From contig JABXHQ010000059.1 in the NCBI GenBank assembly GCA_013373545.1, forward strand, positions 1 through 48,217: a DNA stretch of 48,217 nucleotides, in the 5' to 3' direction. Position 1 is the first letter of the stretch. Every line of letters starts with the position of its first letter. Made by a program: the position numbers and the translations under genes. A model generated the notes under the pieces. It saw only the letters and a program-made list of their open reading frames with translations. It searched no databases and was not told where the DNA came from. Shown piece by piece: positions 46,768-48,217 of this stretch. Source of the DNA: Gammaproteobacteria bacterium. GTDB lineage: Bacteria > Pseudomonadota > Gammaproteobacteria > Enterobacterales > Kangiellaceae.

Positions 46768-46831
46768 ACAGAATAATTATGCAATAATTAATGCATATTT
46801 ATTCTATAATTAAACTGAATATTCATTATTA
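46768..46831. promoter_or_regulatory. Tandem candidate ARG boxes with the argE promoter
   Basis: Three 18-base ArgR-type sites judged by eye against TGAAT-w4-ATTCA. 46768-46785 has AGAAT-AATT-ATGCA; 46790-46807 has TGCAT-ATTT-ATTCT; 46814-46831 has TGAAT on the left and a weaker right arm. Centre spacings are 22 and 24 bases, about two helical turns. A perfect TATAAT for argE (46805-46810, plus strand) overlaps the second box, and CATAAT on the minus strand near 46777-46782 could serve argR. Bound ArgR would cover both promoters. Confidence 0.65.
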
Positions 46832-46836
46832 TACCT

Positions 46837-48006
46837 ATGTTTAGTCCTAAATCGCTGCATAATCTACTGCATCCTCTTGTCAGCATCGACAGTGTTAGCG
46901 CGGATCACGCTGCACAAGACCGCTGTAATCAGGCTTGCCTCGCGCTGTTGGCTAACTGGCTGGATGACTTGGGGTTCGACTGTCACCTACAAGCCGTACC
47001 GCATAGCCGGAATAAATATAACCTGATAGCCCACCGACCTGGCTTGCAAAGTCAAAGCGGAGGCATTGCATGGTTAGGTCACAGCGATACTGTCGCCGCA
47101 GACGCAGCAAGGTGGCAACAGGATCCGTGGCAGTTGCAACAAACCGCGGACGCATTTCGCGGGCTCGGCGCCGTTGATATGAAAGGCTTTTTCGCTGTAC
47201 TCATCGAATTACTGCGACAACTGGAAAACGCTCAGTGGCGGCAACAGCATCCCCTTACTATTATTGCGACCGCGGACGAAGAGACCACCATGGCCGGCGC
47301 GCGCGCTTTGACTCAAGAGCTTATTGGCCAACCTGCACTGGCGATTATTGGCGAGCCAACCGCCATGCAACCGGTCACTCTGCATAAAGGCTATCAAGCT
47401 TTTCGGGTTACCCTAAGCAGTCGCGGTGGACATTCCAGTGAACCAAGGCCAAGCCACAACTGCATTCACGCCGCCATGAGCATCACTCAGCAGCTACAAA
47501 AGATTGCCAAGCGCTTAACCGAGCTAGCTGATAAGCGCTTTTCAATTCCGCAATCAACACTGAATATCGGGACGCTCAATGCTGGCGATTCGGTTAATCG
47601 GATTTGTGCCAGTGCTGAGCTAGGCTTCGATGTCCGCCCAATCGCGGGCATCGAGTTTGGCCAAATCGAACAATGGCTACAACAAGCCGTTTCTGCGGGG
47701 CTGAAAGGCTACCATGTGAGCGCTTCGTTAACCCCTCTCTACCAACCACTGCTCGGCTTCGAGAGCTCGATCGATGTGCCGATGCAGCAACATCTCAAGC
47801 ACTGTTGCGGCCATTCGCACGGTGCCGCCAATTACGTCACCGAAGCCGGATTTATTGAGCAGCTAGGCGTACCTACGGTAGTATTAGGCCCCGGCAATAT
47901 TGCTCAAGCCCACAGTGTTGATGAGTGGATCGCATTTCAACAAATGGAACAGGCCCTCACCAGCTATCGCCAGTTAATAACCCAGATCGACCGATTCGCT
48001 TGCTGA
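46837..48006 (+). CDS. argE: Acetylornithine deacetylase
   Basis: Zinc hydrolase (M20 family) that releases ornithine from N-acetylornithine. 389 residues, with WLGHSDTVAADAARW, GLGAVDMKGFFAVLIEL and ATADEETTMAGARAL giving the two-metal site, and SSRGGHSSEPRPSHNCIHA the dimerisation domain. The presence of ArgE plus an ArgA domain implies the linear pathway rather than ArgJ recycling. Divergent from argR; a T-rich stretch follows but no clear hairpin terminator. Confidence 0.95.
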   Translation: MFSPKSLHNLLHPLVSIDSVSADHAAQDRCNQACLALLANWLDDLGFDCHLQAVPHSRNKYNLIAHRPGLQSQSGGIAWLGHSDTVAADAARWQQDPWQLQQTADAFRGLGAVDMKGFFAVLIELLRQLENAQWRQQHPLTIIATADEETTMAGARALTQELIGQPALAIIGEPTAMQPVTLHKGYQAFRVTLSSRGGHSSEPRPSHNCIHAAMSITQQLQKIAKRLTELADKRFSIPQSTLNIGTLNAGDSVNRICASAELGFDVRPIAGIEFGQIEQWLQQAVSAGLKGYHVSASLTPLYQPLLGFESSIDVPMQQHLKHCCGHSHGAANYVTEAGFIEQLGVPTVVLGPGNIAQAHSVDEWIAFQQMEQALTSYRQLITQIDRFAC

Positions 48007-48040
48007 TAAGCGCGATTATTGGCGGAAAAAGATCTTTTTA

Positions 48041-48069
48041 TTGCTTAAAAAGTCTTCATCTGGTATAAA
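48041..48069 (+). promoter_or_regulatory. Promoter of rpmB
   Basis: TTGCTT (48041-48046), a 17-base spacer, and TATAAA (48064-48069) preceded by TGG, an extended -10. Expected start near 48076, about 113 bases before the rpmB ATG. Confidence 0.75.
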
Positions 48070-48075
48070 GTGCGC

Positions 48076-48188
48076 CCTCGTTTTCTAACGACTTCGGCCA
48101 CCTCAAATGAGGGATGGGCCCATGACGACCCAGAATGCAATGGCAGGGTCGCGATTAAGACAGAATTTTAGTGGTTTTGGAGGCAATT
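48076..48188 (+). other. 5' leader of rpmB with hairpin potential
   Basis: Contains CGACCC/GGGTCG (48126-48131 with 48146-48151) and a short CCTCA/TGAGG hairpin around 48101-48112. The length and structure could allow autogenous control by L28, but this is conjecture. Shine-Dalgarno TTGGAGG lies about 5 bases before the start. Confidence 0.35.
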
Positions 48189-48217
48189 ATGTCACGAGTA
48201 TGTCAAGTTACGGGCAA
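48189..48217 (+). CDS. rpmB: 50S ribosomal protein L28, 5' end only
   Basis: Only the first nine or ten codons are present (MSRVCQVTG), cut by the window end. This N-terminus and the TTGGAGGCAATT upstream match L28 of gammaproteobacteria. rpmG (L33) should follow. In many relatives rpmB lies right after radC. Confidence 0.88.

Noticed and set aside
48121-48217. Short open frame beginning with ATG in the rpmB leader
   Set aside because: It overlaps the rpmB start in another frame, lacks a ribosome-binding site and contains the leader hairpin; rpmB has the proper Shine-Dalgarno.
1-48217. CRISPR arrays, insertion sequences, integrases, prophage genes
   Set aside because: No direct-repeat arrays, transposase or integrase motifs or terminal inverted repeats were seen.

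Overview
The window is a 48.2 kb chromosomal segment of a gammaproteobacterium at moderate GC. It is packed with housekeeping genes and shows no phage, plasmid, insertion sequence or CRISPR signal. SlmA, an Na+-NQR complex, a fused ArgH-ArgA protein and Legionella/Xanthomonas-type Nuo genes (nuoC and nuoD separate) point to a marine or halotolerant lineage near Oceanospirillales/Kangiellales. That placement is inference from gene content only.

Layout. 1-11175 (minus): respiratory complex I genes nuoL to nuoA, with nuoL cut by the window edge. 11388-12898 (minus): a retropepsin-like protease, an alkyltransferase-like DNA repair protein and a small outer-membrane barrel. 13066-14387 (minus): tRNA-Leu(GAG), secG and tpiA. 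14511-17171 (minus): a YfiR-like periplasmic protein and a membrane GGDEF-EAL protein. 17172-25308 (plus): a structured leader, nqrABCDEF, a degenerate GGDEF membrane protein, apbE and nqrM. 25330-30956 (minus): a CBS-pair protein, then glmM, folP, ftsH and rlmE. 31067-31363 (plus): yhbY. 31369-36409 (minus): a YugP-like zinc peptidase, slmA, an AlgC-type phosphomutase with an added membrane sensor, and coaBC. 36626-37294 (plus): radC. 37296-40383 (minus): a TonB-dependent receptor and an unknown exported protein. 40436-46738 (minus): argHA, argG, argF, argB, argC and argR. 46837-48006 (plus): argE. 48189 to the end (plus): start of rpmB.

How the genes work together. Nuo couples NADH oxidation to proton export and Nqr couples it to sodium export, both feeding the quinone pool. 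The Nqr block carries its own maturation genes: ApbE attaches FMN to NqrB and NqrC, and NqrM helps iron insertion. The arg cluster encodes every step from glutamate to arginine except argD, with argR and candidate ARG boxes in the divergent argR/argE gap. rlmE-ftsH-folP-glmM and tpiA-secG-tRNA-Leu are pieces of a widely conserved gene string, here separated by the 11.5 kb Nqr/c-di-GMP block.

The items most worth a second look are the structured nqrA leader, the catalytically degenerate GGDEF protein with an intact c-di-GMP inhibitory-site motif inside the Nqr maturation cluster, the AlgC fusion to a periplasmic sensor, and the TonB receptor/unknown exported protein pair with non-ATG starts and an inverted repeat over the first gene's start. 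No wholly new multi-gene system is evident; most of the window is recognisable core genome.
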